A stretch of DNA of 34,000 nt, from contig DXFZ01000021.1 of assembly GCA_019114175.1 (NCBI GenBank), positions 1 through 34,000 of the forward strand, in the 5' to 3' direction. The notes beneath the pieces were generated by a model. It was not told where the DNA came from. It searched no databases and worked only from the letters and a program-made list of their open reading frames with translations. Made by a program: the position numbers and the translations under genes. The DNA is from Candidatus Corynebacterium gallistercoris (GTDB lineage: Bacteria; Actinomycetota; Actinomycetes; Mycobacteriales; Mycobacteriaceae). Positions 9,173-16,415 of this stretch are shown piece by piece; within the stretch, counting starts at the first letter, position 1; each line of letters starts with the position of its first letter.

Positions 9173-9736
9173 ATGAACGATCAAGACACGTTGAAGCATG
9201 TCACCATCGGCATCTTTGCCGGCTCCATCCGTGAGGGGCGCACATCCATTGAAGTGGCACGGTGGGCAGAGAAGGAACTCACCGGCACGGAAGGCGCATC
9301 CTTCACCATCATTGACCTAAAGGAACAGGACCTCCCCCAGCTCACCGGGAGTGTCCCACCAGCAGCACAGCAGGGTGACTACACGGAACCGAAGGCTGCC
9401 CAGTGGGCCCGGAAGATTGAAGGCTTTGATGGCTTTATCTTCGCCACCCCGGAATACAACGCTGGCATCCCCGGCACCATGAAGAACGCCTTTGACTCCA
9501 TCTACGTGGAATGGGGTGGCAAGCCCGTGGCCTTCGTCGGCTGGGGATCCGATGGTGCCCAGACGGCCATTAAGCACTGGCATGACGTTGCCGAGCGCGT
9601 CGGCATGAAGGTAGTGGGCGATGATCTGCACCTGCCGTTCAAGGAAGCGTTCAGCGACCACCAGCTGGCCCCCACTGATGAGCACACCACTACCCTCCAC
9701 GCCCTCGCCGGGGCCGTGGCGGATGCCGCTCGCTAA
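9173..9736 (+). CDS. NADPH-dependent FMN reductase-like flavoprotein
   Basis: 187 residues of the NADPH-dependent FMN reductase (flavodoxin-like) family. The phosphate-binding loop is IGIFAGSIREGRTSIEVARW, and GFIFATPEYNAGIPGTMKNAFD is the characteristic second motif contacting the isoalloxazine ring. These enzymes reduce flavins or quinones using NAD(P)H in the cytosol; the true substrate is unknown. The ATG at 9173 has only a weak upstream ribosome site. It follows the GNAT gene closely and precedes glsA by 51 bp. Confidence 0.9.
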   Translation: MNDQDTLKHVTIGIFAGSIREGRTSIEVARWAEKELTGTEGASFTIIDLKEQDLPQLTGSVPPAAQQGDYTEPKAAQWARKIEGFDGFIFATPEYNAGIPGTMKNAFDSIYVEWGGKPVAFVGWGSDGAQTAIKHWHDVAERVGMKVVGDDLHLPFKEAFSDHQLAPTDEHTTTLHALAGAVADAAR

Positions 9737-9787
9737 CGAGACCTCAACTTTTCAACCCCGCTGTATGAAGGAGTGCTGGCCACCCCC

Positions 9788-11143
9788 ATGAAATCTATGG
9801 TCACTGATTACCTCGCTGAGGTTTTGGAGGACATCCGCCCCCAGGATCGGGGCGAGACCGCGGACTACATCCCGGAGCTCGCTTCCGCTGATCCTGACCA
9901 GCTGGGCATCAGCCTAGCCACCATCGATGGCAAGATTTACGGATGCGGTGACACCACCAAGGAGTTCACCATCCAATCCATCTCCAAGCCGTTCGTCTAC
10001 GCGCTGGCCTTGGAGGACCGGGGTTTCGACGAGGTCCTGCGGCGCGTCAGCGTGGAGCCCTCCGGCGAAGCCTTTAATGAACTTTCCTTAGATAAGGAAG
10101 GCCGCCCGCTCAACCCGATGATCAACGCGGGCGCGCTGACCACCCACTCCCTCATCGGCGGGGACGATTGGACTCAGGGGCAGCGCCTCCAGCGCATCAT
10201 CGATGGCCTCTCCGCCTTCGCGGGTCGCCGGCTGCAGATCGATGAGCGCATCTGCGGTTCGGAGCTGGAGCACGCGCACCGCAACCTATCCATTGCCCAC
10301 ATGCTGCGCAGCTATGACGTCTTCCCCCAGAGCCCGCCCAGCATCGTGGAGGGCTACACCCGGGCATGTTCCCTGCTGGTCACCACAAGGGATCTGGCCA
10401 TCATGGCGGCGACGCTCGCCAACAAGGGCGTCAACCCAGTCACTGGAGAGCAGGTCGTATCCGGGCGCGTTGTCCGCCAGGTTTTGAGTGTGATGACCAC
10501 GTGCGGCATGTATGATGCCGCGGGCGACTGGGTCACCCAGGTGGGAATCCCCGCCAAGTCCGGCGTGGCAGGCGGGCTCATCGGTGCCCTGCCGGGGCAG
10601 ATCGGCGTGGCCACGTTCTCACCCCGCCTCGATGACCACGGCAACAGCGTGCGCGGCGTGAAGCTCTATGAGCGCCTCTCCCGCGATATGGGCATCCACT
10701 TGATGGAGGTCCCGCCATCCGTTCAGACCGTGATCCGCAACACCACCGTGCTGGTCCAGGACATTACTGATGAGGAGCGGCGGGAGGGCGTCGCCCCCCA
10801 AGAAATCAAGGTCTACTCCATCCAGGGAAGCTTGCGCTTTGCTGGTGCGGAGAAGATCGTGCGCGAGTTCTCCAGCACCAAGATCAAGCAGCCTGCGGTG
10901 GCCATGGACCTCACGGACGTGCACGCGCTCGATGGTGTGGCGCGGAGGATGATCCTGGAAGTCGCCCGTCGCCTCAGCCTGGAAGGAAAGCGGGTGTACA
11001 TCATCGATCCCACGGAGGTTCTGCCCGCACCAGATCCGGGCGATGGCGGCCAGATCACTGTGGTGCAAGACCGCGCAGAGCTGCGTGCACACCAGCCGCA
11101 GAAGAAAGCCAAGAAGGCTGCTAAGAAGAAGGCCGGCAACTAA
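9788..11143 (+). CDS. glsA: glutaminase with C-terminal STAS domain
   Basis: Hydrolyses glutamine to glutamate and ammonia. The glutaminase domain (about residues 1-310) carries the serine-dependent Ser64-x-x-Lys67 motif in FTIQSISKPFVYALAL, plus NPMINAGAL, GTxxDLAIM-like and AKSGVAGGLIGALPG motifs. A STAS domain (about 345-425, YSIQGSLRFAGAE... VAMDLTDVHALDG) follows, as in many actinobacterial glutaminases, and the protein ends in a lysine-rich tail (KKAKKAAKKKAG). The start is uncertain: the frame opens at a GTG at 9773, but AAGGAG abuts that codon, so the ATG at 9788 is chosen. The pirin gene starts at the very next base after the stop. Confidence 0.93.
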   Translation: MKSMVTDYLAEVLEDIRPQDRGETADYIPELASADPDQLGISLATIDGKIYGCGDTTKEFTIQSISKPFVYALALEDRGFDEVLRRVSVEPSGEAFNELSLDKEGRPLNPMINAGALTTHSLIGGDDWTQGQRLQRIIDGLSAFAGRRLQIDERICGSELEHAHRNLSIAHMLRSYDVFPQSPPSIVEGYTRACSLLVTTRDLAIMAATLANKGVNPVTGEQVVSGRVVRQVLSVMTTCGMYDAAGDWVTQVGIPAKSGVAGGLIGALPGQIGVATFSPRLDDHGNSVRGVKLYERLSRDMGIHLMEVPPSVQTVIRNTTVLVQDITDEERREGVAPQEIKVYSIQGSLRFAGAEKIVREFSSTKIKQPAVAMDLTDVHALDGVARRMILEVARRLSLEGKRVYIIDPTEVLPAPDPGDGGQITVVQDRAELRAHQPQKKAKKAAKKKAGN

Positions 11144-12166
11144 ATGTCCAACGTTGATGCGCAGCCCAGCGAGCTAGTGTGCCAAGCCGGCGATACCACC
11201 GTGGACGTGGAAATCATCACCTCCCGGGAGGTGCCGCTGGGCGGGCCGCGAGCCATGACAGTGCACCGCACCCTGCCACAGAAACGACGCAGCTTGATCG
11301 GCGCATGGTGCTTCTGCGACCACTACGGCCCGGACCGGGTGGCTGATACCGGCGGGATGGACGTGCCACCGCACCCGCACACCGGGCTGCAGACCGTGTC
11401 CTGGTTGTTCAGCGGGGAGATCAAGCATGACGACTCCCTGGGGATGCACGAGCTGGTGCGCCCGGGTGAGGTGAACTTGATGACCGCCGGGGCGGGCATT
11501 TGCCACTCCGAGGTCTCCACGGACAACACCGATGAGCTCCACGGCGTGCAGCTGTGGACCGTGCTCCCGGAATCCGCCCGCCACGGTGAACGCAAGTTTG
11601 ACCACTATGTGCCAGAGCCGGTGACGTTTGAGGGTGGGTCTGCCCTCGTGTTCCTCGGGACCGCGCTGGGGAGCAGCTCCCCCGTGACGACGTTCACCCC
11701 GCTCCTGGGTGCGGAGATCAGGTTGGACCCCGGTGCTGAGATTGCCGTGGACGTGGATGACACCTTTGAGCATGGGGTGCTGGTCGATACCGGACGCGTC
11801 ACCGTGGAGGGGCGCGCGGTGGAACGCACCCAGCTGGCATACACCGGTGTGGGAGCCGACACGCTGCGTATCGCCAACCCCGGCGACGCCGCGGCGCGGG
11901 TAATCCTGCTGGGTGGCGAACCCTTCACCGAGCCGGTGGTGATGTGGTGGAACTTCATCGGCCGCAGCGATGAAGAGATCCGGCGCTTCCGCGAGGAATG
12001 GAACAACCACGGGGAGCGCTTCGGTGAAACGAAAGGCTACGTGGGACATGACCCGAAAGGGCTGCAGCGCCTGCCTGCGCCTCCGATGCCGGAGACCACC
12101 ATCAAGGCGCGCGCCCGGCGCGAGCCGCAAGCCAATACCAACGACGAGGAGTTTGAAGAACAATGA
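11144..12166 (+). CDS. pirin family protein
   Basis: 340-residue bicupin. The N-terminal cupin has the pirin signature PHPHTGLQTVSWLFSGEIKHDDSLG with metal-binding histidines, followed by RPGEVNLMTAGAGICHSE supplying the remaining ligands. The C-terminal cupin contains VILLGGEPFTEPVVMWWNF. Some bacterial pirins act as quercetin dioxygenases or redox sensors; the role here is unknown. The start ATG directly follows the glsA stop. The last 4 bp overlap the following GNAT gene (ATGA), indicating translational coupling. Confidence 0.92.
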   Translation: MSNVDAQPSELVCQAGDTTVDVEIITSREVPLGGPRAMTVHRTLPQKRRSLIGAWCFCDHYGPDRVADTGGMDVPPHPHTGLQTVSWLFSGEIKHDDSLGMHELVRPGEVNLMTAGAGICHSEVSTDNTDELHGVQLWTVLPESARHGERKFDHYVPEPVTFEGGSALVFLGTALGSSSPVTTFTPLLGAEIRLDPGAEIAVDVDDTFEHGVLVDTGRVTVEGRAVERTQLAYTGVGADTLRIANPGDAAARVILLGGEPFTEPVVMWWNFIGRSDEEIRRFREEWNNHGERFGETKGYVGHDPKGLQRLPAPPMPETTIKARARREPQANTNDEEFEEQ

Positions 12167-12525
12167 CCGAGCAGAAGAATCTCACGGACAAGGAAGGCAC
12201 AACTGTTGAGGTGCGCGTGACCCCACAGGGTGACGCTTTCGCGGTGTACTACTCCGGCGAGGACAACTGGGCTGGTGCCACATACTTCCTCGATGTCAAG
12301 GGAGAGCGCATCTTCTTCCACACCATCGTGGGCGAGGAACACGAGGGCAAGGGACTGGCCGGTGTGCTGGTGGCTGAAGCCTTGGAGGCCACCGAAGCTG
12401 ACGGGCTCACCGTGGTGCCGGTGTGCCCGTATGTGAAGTCCTGGATAGAGAAGAAGGACTGGGCAGGGCAGGTGCGCCAGCCGAACCGCGATGACCTGGC
12501 CGTGGTGAAGAAGCACGCGGAGTAA
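12163..12525 (+). CDS. small GNAT-like N-acetyltransferase (YjdJ type)
   Basis: 120 residues matching the short GCN5-related acetyltransferases: IFFHTIVGEEHEGKGLAGVLVAEALEATEADGLTVVPVCPYVKSWI contains the acetyl-CoA loop (EHEGKGLAG) and the conserved VVPVCPYV strand. The substrate is unknown. The ATG overlaps the pirin stop by 4 bp, so the two are translationally coupled. An antisense reading frame from the convergent hydrolase gene runs through this gene only because of that gene's frameshift. Confidence 0.88.
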   Translation: MTEQKNLTDKEGTTVEVRVTPQGDAFAVYYSGEDNWAGATYFLDVKGERIFFHTIVGEEHEGKGLAGVLVAEALEATEADGLTVVPVCPYVKSWIEKKDWAGQVRQPNRDDLAVVKKHAE

Positions 12526-12538
12526 CTAGCGGGGTTGA

Positions 12539-13952
12539 CTATTCCGGGACGTTCCCGCCCAGCGGTGTGTCCCGGGTTTTGGGGTTCAGGGGGCACGTTC
12601 CCGCCCCAGGGGGTCTCCCGCGTCTTGGGGTTGGGTGGCACGTTGCCGCCCAGCGGGTAATCGCGGGTCTCGGGCTCTGCCGGTGGCACCCCGCCCACGA
12701 GTTCGGTGGGCAAGGTCTCCGGGTCAATCTGCGGCACTTTTCCGCCCACGGGCGGGCGGCCGCCGGGGTAGCCGAAAGCGCCTTCACCGAAGAAGTACAT
12801 CTTCACGGTGTGCAGGATCATCTGGTTCCAGATGCCATGGACGCTGTGGGCGGCGGAGTGGTCAGAGTGAAGGCGCACGATTTCCGTGAACCGTCGGTTG
12901 GCCATGTTCATACGCTGGCGGTACTCACCGTAGCTGTTGTTGGGGATGAGTCGGTCATCTCCGCTGTGGATCAGGTAGGTCGGCTGAGAATGTGGCCCCA
13001 CATGGTTGGCCACCGTCACGGCATCTGCCCGGTCGGGATGATCGGCGGGGCTTCCGCCAAAGTAGCGCTCCACGGACGTGCGTGCGGAGGCCCGCTTAAT
13101 CTCATCGTTGATGGAATACACCGCCCTCGGGTCCACCACCGCGGAATCCGCATACACGGCGCGCGCCACAGCGGGTGCTGGGCCGGTGCCCGCATGACCA
13201 ACACAACTGGAACCGGTCTTGCCCTCTGCAACGTCATAACTGGTGGTCATGGCTAAGGCTGCCCCGGCGGCCTCGCCGTAGGTGAAGAAGTTATCCGCAT
13301 CGCCACCATAATCTTCAGCGTGCTCGGTGACCCAGCCCATCGCACAGATCACCTCTTGGGCGGCAACGTCCCACGTGGGCTTATCATCGGTGGCCAACGT
13401 GTACTCTGGGGCGACCACGAGGAACCCTTGGTCAGCCAACCACCGGAGGTTGCGGGATTGGTCGTCTCGGCTGCCGGAGTCCCACATACCGCCGTGGACG
13501 TACATGCGCACCGGCGCTTGGTCACCTTCCACCTCTTCGGGGCGGTACACGTCCATGGCCAGCTTCTCGCCAGGCTTGGCAGAATACTCGGTGACCTCGT
13601 CAGGCCCCTCTCCCCCGGCCCGCCCGCCGGGGATGAACGCCGCAGCCACGCTGGGGTCCGCCCCTGCCTTACGTGCATGATCGTACTGCTGGTCCAGCAG
13701 GCCGGCATTCGCCCCAGCGGCGGCCACGCTGAAGATGGCCGCGCCGGTGGTGAGCTTGCGCATCCCCTTGATGCGCAAGACAAGTGCCAAGAACAGGATC
13801 AACAACGCGGTGATGAGGAAGGGGCCTGCGTGCTGCGGCACAAAAATAGTCCCCGCCTCGAGGAAGGGGAAGGAGGCAATAAAAGGTGAAATCCCCATCC
13901 AGGCCAGCACGATTGCGGTAGCCAACAGGGCGGTGCCCACGAGTTTTTTCAT
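12539..13952 (-). CDS. membrane-anchored alpha/beta hydrolase without nucleophile Ser; C-terminal frameshift
   Basis: Starts at an ATG at 13952 behind a strong ribosome site (AAAGGAGG, 8 nt). Three hydrophobic N-terminal segments (about residues 3-25, 43-60, 68-86) precede an esterase-like domain: oxyanion motif YVHGGMW (about 151-157), acid region HSGDDRLIP (about 329-337) and His region HSDHSAAHSVHG (about 362-373). The nucleophile elbow reads GEAAG rather than GESAG: Ala228 (codon GCC) replaces the catalytic Ser, so hydrolase activity is doubtful. The C-terminus has a 15-residue tandem repeat (NPKTRETPWGGNVPP). An extra C in a run of five at 12589-12593 shifts the frame; without it the protein would end at the TAG at 12539 (470 residues). 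As written, the frame runs on to 12249 across the GNAT gene. It is the last gene of a four-gene operon. Confidence 0.8.
12542..12668 (-). repeat. 45-bp tandem repeat encoding NPKTRxTPxGGNVPP
   Basis: About two and a half in-phase copies encode PLGGNVPP-NPKTRETPWGGNVPP, then, in another frame, NPKTRDTPLGGNVPE and a stop. The first two copies are 45 bp apart; the last junction is 46 bp because of one extra C. Confidence 0.75.
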
Positions 13953-13968
13953 GCGCGTGTCGCCTCCT

Positions 13969-14689
13969 TTACAAGCCGATGGTGGTGCCGGGGCCGTTGT
14001 CCAACCTGTCTGAGGAGATGTAGTAGGTCTCCATGGTGCCGTTCAGCATGACCGTCTGCTCGCTGATCGCATCGGGCAGGCCCGCGCCGACCTTTTTCAG
14101 TTCGCGGCCCAGTTCTTCCGGTGCCCACGATGCATCAATGGGGATCCCCACCGGAAGGGCTATCCCCGCGATCTGCGGGGTTACTTCCATGGCGGCCACA
14201 ACGATGTGGAAGTTTCCAGTCAAGGTGGTGATCTGCCCTGGTCCGGAACGCTGCCAGATTTCCCGCACCCCGTTGGGGCCGGCGGGGAAGCGCACGCGCA
14301 GGTTATCCAACACCACCTTGTCCGCATCGATGCGCACTGCCGGCCGTGGCCCATCGGTCGTGGGGAAGGAAACGTAGGAAATCTTCACGTTGCCGATGAG
14401 GCGGGTGGAGTCAGACTTCACCGTGTACGTATTGCTGGAGGGGCAGGGTAATCCCTTCTAGCGGTGCGGGCGGGGCGAAGTCCAGCCCGCCGATTCCCGG
14501 CACCTCGATGCGCTTGTCCTTCAGCTCCGGTGGCAGAATATCCTCCATCTCCGGCAACGGCGGCACAGGCGGCAGCTCAGGCAGCTGTGCCCTTGCTGTT
14601 CCCGCCACTCCCACGGCGGTGAGGGTCACGGCCGCGATCACGGCGGCGACGAGCCGGCGCACCTTCCTGGACACAGCTGGTTTAGTCAC
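13969..14689 (-). pseudogene. secreted protein of unknown function, frameshifted
   Basis: A GTG at 14689, overlapping the DUF6114 stop, opens a frame encoding a signal peptide (RRLVAAVIAAVTLTAVGVAG, then TARA). A proline-rich segment (LPELPPVPPLPEME) and IGGLDFAPPAPLEGITLP follow. The frame then runs into TGA at about 14413. The adjacent frame continues smoothly as SSNTYTVKSDSTRLIGNVKI to a normal end at 13969. Removing one G from the plus-strand run at 14440-14443 joins them into 239 residues, and the span of 721 bp equals 3 x 240 + 1, as expected for a 1-bp insertion. The mature part looks beta-rich. I recognise no named domain. As the third gene of the DUF6230/DUF6114 operon it presumably acts at the cell surface. 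Confidence 0.7.
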
Positions 14690-15236
14690 CGGACTCCACC
14701 TTCTTCTGCTGTTTCTGCTCCTTATGCTCCTTCCTGCGCTGCTTCGCCGCCTTGCGCTCCTCCTTGGGCAGCCGCTCCTCCGGAGTCCAGGACAGCGCCA
14801 TCGCGCCGCCGAGGAGACCCAGCAGCGTTCCCAGCAGGAAACCACCGAGGTTGGAGGTCGGCAGCGCCACGATCGCGAGGATCATCGCCGCCACGCCGGA
14901 GAAGATCCGCCCTTCCTCGCGGAACCAGGTCAGGAACCCGCAGACCATTAGCAGCACGCCGATGAGCAGGGTCGACACCCCGGACAGCGTGCTGATCTGG
15001 ATCTGGATGTTGGAGACTTCGAAGGAGAGGTAGGCGGGGGTCAAGATCACAGCCTCGGCCAGGATCATGAGGAGTCCGGCTCCAAATGGGCGGCGACGGC
15101 GCCACGCAGTGAAGCTCCCATTGGTCTTGTCTAGCGCGCTGGCCTGGTGCGTGTCCTCGCCTGGAGTGGCGCGTTGATCCTCTGTTGGTTCTTCGGCCAG
15201 CTCTTCAGCTGAGTCCTCGGCGGAGTTAGCACTCAC
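14682..15236 (-). CDS. DUF6114 membrane protein
   Basis: 184 residues from a GTG at 15236, which overlaps the end of the repaired DUF6230 frame; an in-frame ATG at 15249 is also possible. An acidic N-terminus (EDSAEELAEEPTEDQ) is followed by RRRPFGAGLLMILAEAVILTPAY, a signature of DUF6114 proteins, four hydrophobic helices (about 62-160), and a highly charged C-terminus (KEERKAAKQRRKEHKEQKQQ). DUF6114 genes commonly sit next to DUF6230 genes in actinobacteria, as here; the function of the pair is unknown. It is the only gene of this operon without a disruption. The next gene starts inside its stop region (GTGACTAA), so translation is coupled. Confidence 0.82.
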   Translation of the reverse strand: MSANSAEDSAEELAEEPTEDQRATPGEDTHQASALDKTNGSFTAWRRRRPFGAGLLMILAEAVILTPAYLSFEVSNIQIQISTLSGVSTLLIGVLLMVCGFLTWFREEGRIFSGVAAMILAIVALPTSNLGGFLLGTLLGLLGGAMALSWTPEERLPKEERKAAKQRRKEHKEQKQQKKVESGD

Positions 15237-15834
15237 CGCCGTCACCATCTTCCAACGTGATGGATCCACCGTTGGTGGTCAGCTTGTCTGCCGCCACGGA
15301 GCTGGCGTGATGGTCTGGTTAATCGCGGTGACGGACTGGGAGGACAAGCCGAAGGCACCGTGTACCGCCTGGTCGGAAAGCTGTTCTGCGTCCACACCAA
15401 TCTGTGGCTTGACCAGCGTCAATGAGCCGGACATGTCTTTGGCGCCGATGACGAGGTTGGTGGCGGTGGTGTTGGGGCCGGCCACGAGCATCTGGAACTT
15501 CTTGTCCCCCACCCCGGGGATTTTGATGGACGCGGACATGCACATGTCTGTGAGGGTGGCGTCCGTAATGCGCAGGCGGGAGACACCAATGTCCGAGTCG
15601 CTCATCTCCTCGCGGTCCACGAACAGGGTGAAGCCTTTGCCTTCCATGCCGCCCACGCGCTGGGTGAAGATGGTGTTGGACAGCGCGAGGTTGGCGGATA
15701 GTCCACCCTGGGCCATGGCCGCTCCCCATGCCGCCGGTTGCCACTAGCCCGGCCGCGGTGATGGCGGCGAAACGTAGCCTTCTGACGTGTCCCGTGTGAA
15801 CTTCTCCTGTGTAGGGTGTCGATTCTTCTGACAA
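15226..15834 (-). pseudogene. DUF6230 secreted protein with two frameshifts
   Basis: A TTG at 15834 with GGGGAG 5 nt upstream opens a frame encoding RRLRFAAITAAGLVATGGMG, the signal segment typical of DUF6230. The mature part (AQGGLSANLALSNTIFTQRVGG...) is in another frame; removing one C from the plus-strand run at 15724-15727 joins them as GMGAAMAQGGLSANL. Near the 3' end the main frame stops as TPAPWRQTS (15279), while a neighbouring frame continues SSVAADKLTTNGGSITLEDG to GGEC and TAA at 15226. This implies a missing base near 15304-15307. The +1 and -1 cancel: the span of 609 bp is 203 codons. The longest intact piece is 15279-15716. Function unknown; conserved next to DUF6114. Confidence 0.72.
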
Positions 15835-15924
15835 CGGTACTCCCCATTGACAGCTGATGTGACTTACGTCATTGACGCTAACACGCCCCACCCCCGGCGC
15901 GTGGCGTGATTCTAGAAAAATAAC

Positions 15925-15960
15925 TGAGCTGGAGACGAGACTTGAACTCGCAACCTACGG
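15925..15960. repeat. attL, duplicated tRNA-Thr 3' end
   Basis: 36 bp identical to 24809-24844, covering the acceptor end and T arm of the tRNA. Sequence identity ends at c15924/t24808 on one side and g15961/t24845 on the other. The rest of the tRNA is absent here, so this is the displaced copy. Confidence 0.9.
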
Positions 15961-15988
15961 GAGGGTACCTAGCGTGTTTTTGAGTCTG

Positions 15989-16079
15989 TCTAGTGTTGTA
16001 TATTCTACGTTTACACTGGTCACCGGTGCGGCACTGTCTGCCTAGTATCGTCTATTCTCTCTAGTTCCGTCTATTATGT
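15989..16079 (+). repeat. three direct repeats near attL, possible integrase arm sites
   Basis: Related 20-bp units lie at 15989-16008, 16040-16059 and 16060-16079, with a rough consensus TCTAGTNYCGTCTATTMT. They lie 30-120 bp inside the left core site, where arm-type binding sites of tyrosine integrases usually sit. No gene is visible between 15961 and 16399, which holds these repeats, an iteron cluster and several hairpins. Confidence 0.5.
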
Positions 16080-16206
16080 GGACACTTTTCGGACACCACC
16101 GCGCTATTAACCAGCGGTTTCGCAGTTCAAGCCCCCTGCTCCCCCTACGGGATTTTAGCACTCCCGCCCAGGCGCTAAAAGGGGTTCAAAATATACGGCT
16201 ACTACT

Positions 16207-16283
16207 AAAAACTGGGTTATGTGAGTTATGCCTGGTCAGCCTGGGTTATGTGGCGGGTTAGGGGTGAGTTATCCCGTGTTATC
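16207..16283 (+). repeat. left iteron cluster (putative replication origin or control site)
   Basis: Six 9-bp units of the form TGRGTTATG occur at 16213, 16222, 16242, 16254 (degenerate), 16265 and 16275. The segment 16207-16250 is a perfect 44-bp inverted copy of 22581-22624. Iterons of this kind mark binding sites for replication initiators. Confidence 0.65.
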
Positions 16284-16291
16284 TACTACCT

Positions 16292-16415
16292 GCACCGTTA
16301 CGGTACCCGGTGCTCAATCCCCCGGGGGCTGCTGCTTCATCCACACCCGTAACGGGTGCGCACTCCCCATTACGGGGACTTTCGCAGGCGCGGCGGTGCT
16401 CAATCCCCAGGGGGC
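16292..16415 (+). repeat. hairpin-rich block with a 22-bp direct repeat
   Basis: Short perfect palindromes follow one another: GCACCG/CGGTGC (16292-16313), CCCCCGGGGG (16319-16328), ACCCGTAACGGGT (16345-16357) and CCCC/GGGG (16365-16377). The segment 16308-16329 recurs at 16394-16415 with one mismatch, the second copy crossing the integrase stop codon. It could be a terminator region or part of the replication origin next door. Confidence 0.4.

Noticed and set aside
12249..12525. Antisense C-terminal extension of the hydrolase across the GNAT gene
   Set aside because: The repeat comparison shows a 1-bp frameshift; beyond it the translation is Ser/Thr/Pro-rich noise opposite a well-supported GNAT gene.
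12542..12668. CRISPR-like array
   Set aside because: The repeats are contiguous, in-phase coding repeats without spacers.
15961..16399. Hidden gene between attL and the integrase
   Set aside because: The 61- and 64-codon plus-strand frames here have no ribosome site or recognisable pattern; the region is filled with repeats and hairpins.
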